Source: Chara braunii
Lineage: Eukaryota > Streptophyta > Charophyceae > Charales > Characeae
Assembly (NCBI GenBank): GCA_003427395.1
Contig: BFEA01000147.1
Location: 557,108-621,107 of the forward strand
Reading direction: 5' to 3'
Length of the DNA stretch: 64,000 nt
Shown here: in pieces, positions 11,580-23,361 of the stretch
Layout: the number at the start of each line of letters is the position of its first letter
How positions within the stretch are numbered: the first letter of the stretch is position 1
Notes under the pieces: generated by a model
Told to the model about the DNA's origin: nothing
What the model saw: only the letters and a program-made list of their open reading frames with translations
The model's database searches: none
Program-made: the position numbers and the translations under genes

Positions 11580-12497
11580 CACGCCCCGCGCGCCATCCTG
11601 ATTGGAGTGGGATGGGGCCCCGAAAGTGCAAAAAAAGGGGTGTCCCAAGGATTTTAGGAAAGTGGGGGTGGAGTCCCAGGTCAGAACTGAGATCTCCTGT
11701 GACAAGTTGCGGGGGTAAAAGCGCAAGAGGGCACGTGCAGGTCGTACTCGGCACTTAAAACTTTATAAGGATGAAGGCAGTCCGCCTTTCGTGGCATGTG
11801 CATAGAAGAAAGGCCGCAGATGTCGTGCAGCATAAGGCAGATGGCATGCACAATGCATCTCAGACTAAAGATCCTGGGGTAGTCTTCCACCATCATAGTA
11901 CCGACAGATCTAAACACTCTTGCATTCTGAGTTGTTCATTTTCCCAGTATTCACGGTATTTCGGGTCCCTCAGACTCTCACAATCGGACATCCAAGCAGG
12001 AAATTCCGCAGCCATATCCGTTTAGAAAGCTCGGTCCCCTGCATCCTCATACGAAGTTCCAGCCTAACTCACGCAGGCGAGCGCGTAAGCGGCGACTCAG
12101 TTTCCTCGAAATCGAGGTGGTACGCAAGTGTGCGCGTGAGAAACAGCAGGTTGGTTTAGCGTTTCGATCGCCTTCAACATGCATACAGATATCTTATCCC
12201 CGCGGCGCCGGGTGAGATCCGATCATCACATATCATACATGGGGCAAAAAAGGGGAAAAGGAGAGAAAGGATCGTCAACTTCTTATAACACTCTTGTTGA
12301 TCGCTAATAACGAGAAATCACATTCATTCCATGCATACATGCAAAATGCAAACGTCAAGGAAAATCCGAGCGATTTACAAAAGAAGTCCAAAAAGAAGGC
12401 CGCGATAAAATCGACCATATCCAGATTCAAAATTATACAGATGATTAGAGGAAAAGAAAGGGACAAAGGACGAAACCCCATCCCACACCCACAACTG

Positions 12498-12555
<58 letters not shown>

Positions 12556-13600
12556 ATATATATATATATATATATATCTATCTATCTATCTGTCTCTATC
12601 CCCAATGCGGGCAGTCCGTCGCCTCGCATCCATACAGAGTTGTCACCCTGCTTGGTCCGAGCATGCAAGCCAGGTTCACCCGTGCGCCACAGTCCGTCGT
12701 GACTCCGCACGTCAACCCCGCATACCTGACACCAGCTCGTCGGATCGCCCAACTCTCACACTCACTCACCTTCCAAACTTGCTCGTTAGCCGACCCTCAC
12801 TGATCGCACTAACATCGAAATTCTTAGAGAGAAAACTAATCGCGCTTGCGAAATTTATAGCATGCATGTCTGCTTGAAATGTACGGGATTAAGCCCAGGT
12901 GGACAAGAGGAGAAGAGGGGAGTGCCTACGTCTTCATGGCCAGGCCGCAGCGTGGGGGTCATAGCCACACTCCACGCATCGACCCGGTCATGCAGGCGCT
13001 GCGACCAATTAGAACAGCGTATGCGCGGCGAGAAAGAAGGAGAAGGGTGGGTAAACGCAAGGGAACCCAAGAAAGAAGAAAGATACAGTTGCAATCGCGT
13101 CCGCCAAAAACGACAGTTACACAAGATTAAGAGCGCGATTCAGTCAGAGCCCAGTTTCCAGCGCAGCAAGATGCATGCAAGCGCGACACACAAGATTCAA
13201 AGTACCTAAAGTCCTAGCCTAAATCCTAATTGCAACAGAAAATTTCGAAAAAGCATAAAGGAAAAACAATTTTGCGAGCTCGTAGGGGCTCGATATCAGT
13301 TGAAAAAATTCAAAAAAACGATATTCCCGCGCGATGATCGCGCCAAAATTCCCAGTGCTCACACTAGAACAAGAAAGAAGCTATGGTACAGTTGTTTCTC
13401 GCGCTTGCTAAGGCGCGGTTACCCAACCGTTGACACGGGATCTTCCCGGCACCAATTTGGCATTCCGAACAGAAAACGAAAAAGAAACGAGGACCTCCAT
13501 GCAATATGCTCGCCCGACTCATCTTCCCACAGTTTACCGGCTCGACCTGTCGTATTTCCCCAAGCAGCTTCGCGCAAAAAGTCGCGCGATCACAGAAAAT
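11580..13600. other. Probable LTR/leader remnants; no gene recognised
   Basis: This should include the LTR of the gag element (minus strand), but I could not find a second copy to define it. It holds only short open frames and a microsatellite at 12,498-12,597. Confidence 0.4.
12498..12597. repeat. Compound microsatellite (TC)n-(TATC)n-(TA)n-(TATC)n
   Basis: Direct reading of the sequence shows four consecutive simple-repeat blocks. Confidence 0.97.
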
Positions 13601-14090
13601 AGTTCGTCACAGTCCTACGTTATTTTTAGCGTGGGATTGACTGTTTGTTTACTCGACACTGGGCCTGCCCCAGTCCGGTGCTAAAATCAACGCAGTCCCA
13701 GGCTATTTTTAGCTTGGGACTGACTGTTCGTCTACTCAAGACTGGGCCTGCCCCAGTCCCGTGCTAAAATTAGCACAGTTTCACGCTATTTTTAGTGTGG
13801 GACTGACTGTTCGTTTACTCGGGACTGGCCTGCCCCAGTCTTGTGCTAAAATTATCGCAGTCCCACAATATTTTTAGCGTGGGACTGGCTGTTCGTCTAC
13901 TTGGGACTGGGCCTGCCTAAGTCCCATGCCAAAATTAGCGCAGTCCCACACTATTTTTAGCGTGGGACTGACTGTTCGTCTACTTGGGACTGGGTTTGCC
14001 CATGTCCCGTGCTAAAATTAACATAGTCCCATGCTATTTTTAGCGTGGAACTGACTTTTCGACTGCCTAGGACTGGTGCCAGCCTGAGCA
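13600..14090. repeat. 83-bp tandem repeat with palindromic core, six units
   Basis: Unit landmarks fall at 13,629, 13,712, 13,795, 13,877, 13,960 and 14,043, a period of 82-83 bp. Each unit contains CAGTCCCACGCT and its inverse AGCGTGGGACTG around TATTTTT, a stem of about 12 bp. A second inverted pair, GACTGGG and CCCAGTC, is close by. Confidence 0.92.
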
Positions 14091-14120
14091 ATGAGACTGG
14101 TCGACTGCACTAGGCTTCAC

Positions 14121-14130
14121 TATATAAAAG
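14121..14130 (+). promoter_or_regulatory. TATA-box candidate
   Basis: TATATAAAAG lies just after the 83-bp array and is followed by a short leader-like sequence. It could be an LTR promoter. No transcript start or coding sequence confirms it. Confidence 0.3.
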
Positions 14131-14759
14131 AGGCTGGTGCACGTGTAGAGAGGAAAGCTCATTGGTGTCGTGTATGCCACGAGGGATTGGTGCACGAGAC
14201 TCGGATGCCTACGCCAAGTAAACTGTGGTAACACCACGAGTGAATGGGGAGCGAGACAGCGAAGCTGCAAGAGGAGGACGAAACAGAGAGCGAGGAGCAG
14301 GCGGGGGAAACGAGCCGGATGCAGGCGGGACGGACGGGCAGGAGGTAAGGGGAGGAATAAGCAGCTGCGGCAGGGTTGACATTTGGACTATTCAACAAGG
14401 GTCATTGTCGTTCGCTGACCTTCTCCCTCCCTTTTTCTCTTTCCTCTTCGCCTCTCCTTCTCTCCCCGCTCGTTCCCCGTTCCTCCTTCCTTATGCTGTC
14501 ATGGCAATATGATTTCCCATCATTCCACATGTGTATTTGGATCAGTCACTAGCGGAACAGGCGTTTTGAGTCAGCGTGTACATCCCCATCTGCTCGCAAG
14601 CCTATGGATCCATGCGCGCCGTCAGATCTGAGCACCTTGCTAATACGATGCGCACTCTGCAGTGGATATTACCGATTTTGAGACTATGCGTCCATACACA
14701 TTCCACTGCGGACATTATCAATTTTGAGACTGTGCGGGACCACGGGCTGTGGTACTATC

Positions 14760-15215
14760 TGTGTGTATGTCCTCCTCCTCCTCCAGCCGATCTTCTTCCT
14801 CGTCCTGCTCCTCGGTTTGTGGTACTGTTTGTGTGTGTGTCCTGCTCCTCGGCCCGTGCTATTGTCTCCTCCTTCTCGTCCTCTTCCTCCTACCCCTACC
14901 TCTCTCTCTCCTCCTACCCCTCCTCCTCCTCCTCCGCCCGTGGTACTGTCTGTCTCCTCCTACTACTACTACTACCTCTCCTCCTCCGCCGGTGGTACTC
15001 TCAGTCTGTCTCTCCTCCCCCTCCTTTATGTCTGTCTGTCAGTCTGTCTGTCTTTCGGTCCTCCCCCTCCTATCTGTCTGTCTGTCTGTTTGTCCTCCCC
15101 CTCCTGTCTGTTTGTCTGTCTATCTGTTTGTCCTCCGCCCGTTGTACTGTCTGTCTGGCTGGCTGGCTGGCTGGTTGTCTCCTCCTCCTACCCCTCGTTT
15201 GCCCGTGGTACTGGA
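14760..15215. repeat. Pyrimidine-rich simple-sequence tract
   Basis: CTCCTC and (TCTG)n tracts. Open frames here are Ser/Leu/Cys/Val low-complexity artefacts. Confidence 0.85.
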
Positions 15216-15284
15216 CAGACAGTACCACGGGATGAAGAGCAGGACGAGGAAGAAGATTGGCAGGAGGAAGAGGAGGAAGAGGTT

Positions 15285-15432
<148 letters not shown>

Positions 15433-16019
15433 AACCAGTCCCAACGCCCACCCCCCAACCCCTACCGGACCAAGATAAACCCGGAAAAAGGTTCGTTGTG
15501 ACCACGTACGCGGGCCCTAAATTTGGGTACGCGCGCATACGTATGCGACACGTATGCGCATATGTGCATACGCGTATGCACCTATGTGGAGCCCGCGTAC
15601 GTGTATGTTGTGGTACCCAGTAGCAAATATCTTCTGATTTAGATTGGATTAACCTCTTTATGATTGAAAATCCTTACTTAGAATGACAGTCCAATTCAAA
15701 TATTTCATGAACTCATCCAGACTTTCATTTCATCTTTAGCATGCAGTCCAAATAAGAAGGGATACCCTATTCTTGGAATGAAAGTTTGCAAGTAAGATGA
15801 AAATTTTTAAAATTGGAATGTCATTTTTTAAGATGGAATGAAAATTTAAAATTTAGATTGTAATTTTACAATAGAATGATTATTTAATTTTAGGAATTTT
15901 TTTCGTTGTAATAATTTCATGTCGCAACTTAAATCAATAAAGGAGTTCATCAGTGACATGGCAACCTGTCTTAATTGACGTTCTTCTTCATTTTGGTCAT
16001 TAGATGAAATTTGAGGAGT

Positions 16020-16745
16020 AGGTTTGCGATGGGGCAACCTGTTTTAATCAACCCTCTCTTCAAGATGGAATGGAGAGGAGTCGGTCTGCAGCAGGGAAAC
16101 CTATCTTGATCAGAGTTCTCAACCGATCTTTGAAGGGCATATCTGCAGCAGAGCAATTTGACTTGATCAGATTATTTTTCAAAAACAGAGAGAGAGAAGA
16201 GTTTGTCTGCGGCAGGGAAACATGTCTTGATCAGCGTTCTATTCTCAACTTAAGGTGGAGAGGAACTTGTTTGCATCAGGGAAACCTGTCGTGATCGACA
16301 ATGTCTTCTGATGGAGAGAAAAGTTCGTCTGCGGCCGGGAAACATGTTTTGATCAGCGTTTTGTTCTCAACTTGAGCTAAAGAGGAACTTGTCTGCGGCA
16401 GGGAAAACTATCTTGATCGACATTTTCTTCTGATAGAGATAAAAGTTCATCTGCGGCAGAGAAACCTGTCTTGATCAGCGTTCTGTTCTCAACTTGAGGT
16501 AGAGTGGAACCTGTCTGCGGCAGGGAAAACCTGTCTTGATCGACATTTTCTTATCAGAGAGAGAAGAGTTCATCTACGGCGGGGTAACCGTCTTGATCAG
16601 TGTTCTCTTCTAAAGTAAGGAGGTATTCTGCGGCAGCGAAATCTGTCTTGATTGATGTTCTCCTCTATTCTTTGAAGAGTTTTGCTTGCGACAGGGAGAC
16701 CTGTTTTGATCAGTGGGCTCTTCAAGGACCTATATGGATTAAAAA
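16020..16745. repeat. ~60-bp tandem repeat, about 11 units
   Basis: The phrase TCTGCGGCAGGGAAACCTGT and close variants recur about every 58-63 bp (16,084; 16,140; 16,206; 16,268; 16,324; 16,388; 16,446; 16,511; 16,568; 16,626; 16,683), each followed by TTGATCAGCGTTCT-like sequence. Confidence 0.9.
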
Positions 16746-16859
16746 AAAAGGTTGCGGCATGAATTATTACGTAGTTAATATATGATATTGAGTAAGATAT
16801 ATATTTTTTGGGTCATTAAGATTTTGTCTGAACAGCTTCCAGGAGGTTGGTACGTCTAG

Positions 16860-17045
16860 AAAAACCTATCAGGGGGTTAATCCTGACTCGAAAGATACGT
16901 CAAGGGGTTAATCCCAACTAGAAAGACCCGTTAGGGATTAATCTTGATTCGAAAGACCGGCCAGGGGGTTAATCCTAATTCGAAAGACCCATCAGGTGGT
17001 TAATCCTGATTCGAAAGACTCGTTAGGAGGTTAATCCTGCCCTTT
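16860..17045. repeat. 31-bp tandem repeat, about 6 units
   Basis: GAAAGACCC followed by GGTTAATCCTGATTC recurs with a period of about 31 bp. Confidence 0.88.
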
Positions 17046-17865
17046 TCGGATAAACGTGACTATCAACCGAATGGATGAAATCTTGGAACTGGTCGGAGGA
17101 CTTCTAATACCATTCTAAGAGACAAAATTTTCTTGAGTGGCTGCCTGTGGGATGAAGACTTCGGTTTAGTTCCGAGTGAATTGTGCAATTGTTATGTACT
17201 GTGGAAAATTCATAAGACCCTGACTTCTATTTTGATGGTGAATGACGTGGAAGTCATTGAATGGGGTCTGGGAATGCTATCGGGGCAAATACCCTGACAA
17301 GGGTATTTGCTAGGGATTTTAAACGTTGGACGTTGTCCGACTCTTACGTTGAATTGAAGGACTTCATGAGACTGACGTTGCAAAAAGTTTATTAAGACTA
17401 AGCCTATGGCCAAGAGACTGAAACTTTTATAAACTATAGTTCGGACGCTTGTGTCATCCGAAGATAATGGCGGTAGTCGACAGTTTTGTCGAGGCCGGAG
17501 AGGCATGCAGACATGAAAATGTTAGAACCATACTTATTCTGCCAAAAATAAAATCGTGCGGCTGCTAAACCACGCGATTCAGTGCCTAAGTAGGCTAAAA
17601 AAGAGGGACGCGCCGGGTACAGGGTTGTGTGCCAGGAAAAATATGAAGTTTTCTTTATTTCCTGGCCCCGTCGGGTTTCAATTCGAGCCAGGGGGCTGGC
17701 AGGCCGATGTCGAGGCCTACGCGGTTGGGTGACCAATCACGCCATTGTCAGACGGCCAACCGACGGGGCAGGGACAGCAGGCAGGGCCTGCAAGGTGACA
17801 AGGAGGAAGAAGTCCAGAACCAAAGTTGTTCTTATAGAAGAGTTGCTCATATCACTGTCGTGATT

Positions 17866-17952
17866 GGAGCTAGCCCAATAGGTAGAACATCTGACTGTTT
17901 CTTGGCAGAGATCGGAATCGAACCTCGAATGTGCCACCACTGGGCTAGCTCC
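17866..17952. other. tRNA-like SINE head with 12-bp inverted ends
   Basis: GGAGCTAGCCCA at the left is the exact inverse of TGGGCTAGCTCC at the right. Both strands show a pol III A-box-like TAGCCCA...GG. The minus strand shows a B-box-like GAGGTTCGATTCC. No intact anticodon arm is seen, so it is a tRNA-derived repeat, not a tRNA gene. Confidence 0.6.
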
Positions 17953-18104
17953 TTTTGAAGCATCCCCGCCATAAGGAGTTCGGGCATGTCCAATTTCGGC
18001 CGCACGATCGTCAAGACCATGCGGTGGAAATCCGCTACGCCAAGATTAGCATGGCCCCTGCGCAAGGATGACACACATAAATCGAGAAAAAGACCAGTTT
18101 TTTT
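17948..18104 (+). pseudogene. U6-snRNA-like sequence with expanded centre
   Basis: The 3' part, AGATTAGCATGGCCCCTGCG followed by CAAGGATGACAC and CATAAATCGAGAAA, is the 3' domain of U6 snRNA and ends in a T run. The 5' part has a stem-loop, GCTCCTTTTGAAGC, in the position of the U6 capped 5' hairpin. Between them the ACAGAGA region is replaced by about 75 nt with two potential hairpins. It cannot act as a normal U6 because the 5' splice-site pairing region is missing. Confidence 0.75.
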
Positions 18105-18225
18105 AAATTTTATTTCTCGTAGGGAATCGAACTCAGGTCCACATATCGGAAGGAAGAGGGGAAGACGCCAGCAAGGCGTAGGGTAAGAAACCGTGGCCGT
18201 TGGCTTGTGCCAACGACTTCGCTAC

Positions 18226-18256
<31 letters not shown>

Positions 18257-18429
18257 AAGGAAAAAAAAAAAAAGTCAACCAGGCAACTGCCTCGTGAGAG
18301 TGAAAGGTAAAAGAATAGTCTTTTCAGGTTGTGTAGGAGCAAGCTCAACTCCCTACTCTGAGTAGCCCGAATATTCTTAGTCGCGAGATCTGGAATCTCG
18401 CAGCTCACGATGGCGCGCGTGAAGAAGGG

Positions 18430-19250
18430 ATTGAGAGAGTTTAGTAGAAGAAGTTAAAGAGAGAGAGAGAGAGAGAATGGGAGGATGGGAGAGAGGAGGA
18501 CCTACTCCTCCCAACCTGCCAGCTGCCTTCCCGTTATCAGGGGGGAAGAAGAAAAAAAAAGAAAAGGGGAAAAAAAAAAAGGGGATCATATTTTTTTGAA
18601 AATTTGTATTTTGTGGTTTGCACCAAGAGTTTTTTGGAGGCGTAAAACAATTTTTCTGGCCTTGTTTTGTTTTACGTAGGAATCCAGGCACCTAGGCCAT
18701 GCGTGTGAATTGTTTTAGATATTTTTATTGGGCGAATATTTTTCTAAAAATCATCAAAGTCAGGGTACTTTTTGCACCCCACTCCGAATCTGTCGGCATT
18801 TGAACTCGTGAATTTTCACGAGTTGCTTCCCTACCTCTCCCAACCTGCCACTGCCCTCCCCGTTCCTAGGGGAGGTGGTGGGAGGGTGTTGTTTTCAATA
18901 GCATGAACCTGGCCAAGGTAAGGGCCAGGGGCGTTATAGCTGAAGTTAGTTTTCTTTTTATTTTTCTTTTGTTTATTTTCTTTGTTTTTTTGTGTGCATT
19001 CTCGTGAGGACACTTGTCCTCACGAGGTGTTACCTCTAGTAGAAGCTGCCAGAGGTGTTGGGTCTTTGGGACAGTTTTTGGGACCACGCTGCTGGACCGG
19101 GACTGTGCGGCAGGAGTTGTACTTTGGGCCTGGATTTTATTCAGGTCCAAAGCTTTATTAATTTGACGGCGGGACTTCCTCTGCAGTGACAGGCTTCAAG
19201 GTGGTGCAGATGGAGGTACCGGCGAAACTGGACCACGACAGGCTGCTTCC
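18430..19250. other. No gene recognised; GA-rich and duplicated short segment
   Basis: The phrase CTCCCAACCTGCCA recurs at about 18,506 and 18,837. The rest is T- and A-rich sequence with no supportable feature. Confidence 0.5.
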
Positions 19251-19259
19251 CCACTTTTG

Positions 19260-19600
19260 TGGGGGTATGCATCCGATTTTTTCGGCATCGACGACGGTTA
19301 TTTTTGCAGCGTTATGCTACGGAATTTGTGGCGTGTCCAGTGACACTGAACTGAGGGAAGGTGCTGTCCGTTTTGCGGCACGACGAGGTGCTGTCTATTT
19401 TGCGGCATGGCGGAATTGACGTTCTGGTGGGAATATGCTGCCGATTTTTCCGGGCGTCAACAGCGGTAATTTTTGCGGTGTTATGCTGTCGAAATCGGGG
19501 TTCGTCAGGCGGCACTATGAGGAGAGAGGGTGCTGGTTTTCTTTTGGTGCGTCGAGGGACACGCCGTCAACGTCAGTGAAAGGGTAAATTGCAGTGAGAC
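19260..19600. repeat. Two diverged copies of a ~168-bp unit
   Basis: A landmark containing CCGATTTTT occurs near 19,266 and 19,434, each followed by GTCGAC- or GTCAAC-like sequence, GCGGTTATTTTTGC-like sequence and GTTATGCT. Confidence 0.7.
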
Positions 19601-20108
19601 TGTTGTGGCGGTACGGCGAGCGACTTTAGTAGTAGTGGTGACAGTCTGCGTGTTGGACCACGCCTATCAAGGTGGAACGACACACCGTTTTTTTTTGTTT
19701 GCACAGGTCAGCGACGATGGGGTCATTTGACCTTGACCTAGTGAGACTTTGGGACCGGTGGAACGTGTGAGCTGGACGAGTGGTGTCAGCGGAATCGACA
19801 CTTGCGGACTTTAATTTTTTTGTGAGGCTTGGTAGAAGTGGTTTCAGCGGGCGTCGTCATCAGGTGTTGGAAGAAATAGTGTGGGACCATCTGGAACCGC
19901 TTGGGACTAGTTGGGACTGAAGTGGGACCCGTGGATTTTTTTTTTGGAACGTGTGAGGCTAGTCGTTTTTACACTTGGGGCCGCCACGTGTGAAACGCGG
20001 GAGTGGAGGGTGAATTGAGGTCATTGGTCGGCCCGGGATTTACCTCGGGATTGCGGTTTCTTCAACGACGCATATAGTTTTCTTGGCTTTCTTGAGTAAG
20101 TGAGGCAT

Positions 20109-20520
20109 TGTCGAGCGCATCGGTCCGGCACCGCACCAGGGCAGCGCGGGACCCTCCCGGCTGCGTCATGCAGGAGTCTGTCTAAATCCTTCGTCGCAAA
20201 TATACATGGAGCTTCCGCAAGCCGCTCCGGCCGAGTGCGCCAGCCATACCTCTCACGAGCCCCTACGACAGGATAGGGCCTACACGAGGCACAACTTACC
20301 TCCACCTTACGGGAGCTGTCACCTCCCTTCGGTGGGCGTATCCCCGCCGAGTTACCAGTCCACAGTACGAAAGTTAATCAGTTGCAATCGCAGAGGTGGA
20401 CCAGCAGAGGGCGTTTCTCGTTCGCTGTAGCATAGGGGTTACACGCGGTAATACACCTCTATCGAACCCGCACGCGAACCGACATCTTGGGGGGCTGAAG
20501 TTCCAAGCGCGACTCGTCGT
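20109..20520 (-). repeat. Conserved end domain of element A
   Basis: The minus strand carries CTCGGCGGGGATACG, a hairpin at 20,335-20,302 (CCACC, GGGAG, loop GTGACAG, CTCCC, GGTGG), GGAGGTAAGT, CCTATCCTGTCGTAGGGG, GGCTGGCGCACTCGG and ACTCCTGCATGACGCA. The same order occurs at four other places in the window. Confidence 0.85.
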
Positions 20521-21869
20521 CGGTCGACTAGGACGCATCCCACACACCANGTGCACACCACTTTACGAACACAACAATAAAACACACACACACACACATA
20601 CGAAACGACACAACATAAACAACGCGACAACGCTCCTAGCCCCTCTGTAGTCGTCCCATAATTCTCCGATGCGGAAATCGAATAAGCGTCGCACATGAGA
20701 CTTTGTATAAAACCGCGCGGACGCAGGACTGACTTATATCGACTCGCAATGCAATCGTACGCAAGCAGTCGCAATGATGGCATACTATGTAGTACCCATA
20801 CTCATGCGGTCCTCGTTAATATCGAGGGTCGCATTCGACACTCAAGTGTTGGCTGACACGCACATTGAGGGTTAATCTCTCGACGCTGGACAACCGCCAA
20901 GCGCGGTTGAAGACCACACACCCTCTTCTGCACCTTATGCAGAGCGGGTGGTACACAGGTCCACACCTGTGGTGGCAGTCGCTTCTTACTGCCCTGGAGA
21001 CGAGCCTTACTCCAGGCCTGGGTGAAAGTCAAAGGGTTTGACTTTGACGGCTGCCACAGACTACAACGTCCAACCATACAACTCTAAGAAGCAAGAATAA
21101 AAGGGGAATCTCCCCTCTCTCTCAAGACAAAATCATGATAGCCCTTATGCACAAATACAGTAAGTCTCTCAAATACCCAGGACAATCATAAATATATGGG
21201 GGTTGGTTATATAGGACGACCACTTCTCACAGTTACAGTGGGGCTCCTCTCAGCCATATATGTATGTAATCGTAGGCAATCATATCCAGAGTCCGAACCA
21301 CAATCATACCTGCAATCACATCAGAGATTCAACCAGAAGTTCACACGCTACACGGGGTCAACTTCAGCCATTCTCTTTACTCATACCCCTTGCTTTAGCT
21401 ATGCAAACCTCAACCTCTGCTCAACCTCCCCGCAAATAAAAATACTCAGTATCTGTTAAATGACCATTCAATAAAGTCCGGGTGAAAACATAATGAAACA
21501 ATTCAAACCACAGGGCTAAAGCCTTTAGGTTGAGTGACAAGTGTGGATTGGAGTTGAATCGCAAACCGACGAATCGGCAACCGACCTGTTATCAGTGATA
21601 ATAGAAGATGATCTTCAAGGGATCAAGCTGAAACTAGTCCAAATCCTGAATCAATCGATCAAGAAGACCTGTAACACAGGACAGACCAATCTCCAAACTA
21701 AAATCATAAGTGTATGGAAAGTACCGCTCCATAACACATTCTCACCCAGGATCTTCCTCATTGACTAAGCCTGAATCTACCTGTAAGCAGCGCCCAAAAC
21801 AAAGGTAGACCCTGACGTAATCTCCCCTATTTAGAGTGGATTGCCAGAATCGTCACCTGTCAAAATATA

Positions 21870-22460
21870 GTCTAACTCCTTTAACTAAGAAAATTTCGGA
21901 CGCGCTTCCCGTAGGAGAAGTGCCTTTCCATAATTTATATAAGTCCATATACGTAAGCAGAAATAATCTCTAACTTTGGAAAGTCAAAGTTTGTCCGACT
22001 CCCTGAATTGGTAGAAATTTGAGCAGCATTCCCTTTAGAAAGGGAGACTTTCCATATTTATACTAAGTCAGATATGAACTCAGAAAACAACCTGAGTTCA
22101 ATTTAGTCGAGATTTAACTAACTCCTTTGCTTTGCAAAAATTTCGACAGCACTCCCTCTAGAAAAGTGCTATTCCAAAATTTATACAAGGCTAGGTCCAA
22201 AATTTGAAAGTAGCTTTGACTTCCCAAAGTTCAATTTTGTCTAACTCCCTAAATTAGCAAAAATTTGGGCAGCACTCCCTTTAGAAAATGAGACTTTCCA
22301 GATTTTAACTAAGTCAGATAAGAGAAAAGATAAAGTTGAACTTTCGACAAGTCAAAATTCAACTAACTCCTTGGATTTGTAGAAATTTTGGCAGCGCTTT
22401 CCGTAGAGAAAGTAGCTTGCCAAGATTTATACAAAGCCAAATGTAAGAAAAGATCTCAGA
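21870..22460. repeat. Five ~123-bp units with alternating hairpins (element A)
   Basis: AAATTT landmarks occur at 21,891, 22,015, 22,138, 22,261 and 22,383. Unit types alternate between a CGGCAGCGCTTCCCGT-like core and a GGGCAGCACTCCCTTT-like core. The second unit contains a perfect hairpin, CTCCCTTT/AAAGGGAG or its near equivalent (22,035-22,054). Homologous arrays lie in B and C. Confidence 0.85.
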
Positions 22461-22727
22461 AAATGCAAGAATTGATCTAAGTAAAAAAAAATTACTACAG
22501 AAAATGCAGGAATTGACACTAACTCCTATAGCTCTAGCACATGGCGAGCAACTAAAGCAACTACTTATCAACCTGAAACTCAGACTAAGTAGTGACCTCA
22601 CTCAGTCACATGCAAGCCAAACCACAAAGGTAAGTACTCTCACCAGCCCCAAGTTCATTCCATATAGATAGTTTATGAATCTTTTAAAGTTCTTAAATCC
22701 TTATACCCATCTTACATAAGACATAGA

Positions 22728-23361
22728 GTTGCACCATTCACAATAGAAACAATGCCCAACTTGTCTTTAAGGTATACACGAACAAGTTGCACAACTACTT
22801 CTCTCTTCTTTTGGGCATATGACTAGGCCATTCAAAGTAGAAACAATGCCTAGCCGTCCTAAACTGTTTAATATCCAAAATTTAGTATTTCTCTGACTTT
22901 ATTTTTAAAAGAAAGGAAAGCAAATATGGGCAGGGGACTGAACCATTCGCCATGGAAACAATGTTCAGCTTGCCCAAAACTATTTCCATTTATACTTCGT
23001 ATTTTTCTCTTTCTCTTCTTAATGATATGACTTAATGTTGGACCATTCACAGTAGAAACTATGTCCAGCTGCCAGTTCACATGCAAATATACATAAAGTA
23101 CTTTCCTTTATACTTAGTTTAATTCACGTGCGTGGTTTTCAGGCTAAACCATTCACAGTAGAAACAATGCTTAGCCTTAGACCAGAAATCCTCCCTTAGA
23201 ATAAAACAAGAATTTAAACCCCTTCAATCAGGCAAACCCCCAGAGTTAACTAGAGTAAACAGGCCATTCACATTAGAAACAATGTCTGGTCCTCCAGAAA
23301 ACAACTAGATAAACATAGCAACCAAGCCATTCACAGTAGAAACAATGCTCAGGCTTTGGTT
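22728..23361. repeat. Seven-hairpin array with shared loop (element A)
   Basis: Loop-like sequence CATTCACAGTAGAAACAAT recurs seven times with small changes. Each copy is flanked by its own short inverted repeat: GTTG/CAAC (22,728-22,760), CTAGGC/GCCTAG (22,823-22,853), CTGAAC/GTTCAG (22,938-22,968), TGGAC/GTCCA (23,039-23,067), GGCTAA/TTAGCC (23,142-23,176), CAGGC/GTCTG (23,260-23,288) and AACCAAGC with a more distant partner (23,320-23,361). Spacing is 60-120 bp and the intervening sequence is unrelated. Confidence 0.9.

Larger units (their letters stand above)
17278..18260 (+). mobile_element. Composite repeat E1: palindromic start, tRNA-like and U6-like blocks, poly(A)
   Basis: It begins TATCGGGGCAAATACCC, part of an inverted repeat (GCAAATACCCT and AGGGTATTTGC). 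The same order of blocks occurs at 42,627-43,710: start palindrome, a CGATTCAG/GCCTAAGT phrase, tRNA-like block, U6-like block, a GCCGTTGGC hairpin and a poly(A) run (18,226-18,254). The start resembles an LTR 5' end, but no matching 3' end was found. Confidence 0.6.

Noticed and set aside
17866-17952. Functional tRNA gene
   Set aside because: A- and B-box-like sequences lie on a palindromic repeat without an intact anticodon arm or acceptor stem.
22728-23361. CRISPR-like reading of the regularly spaced repeats
   Set aside because: Eukaryotic retroelement context, irregular spacing, no cas genes, and the spacers are homologous between copies A, B and C.
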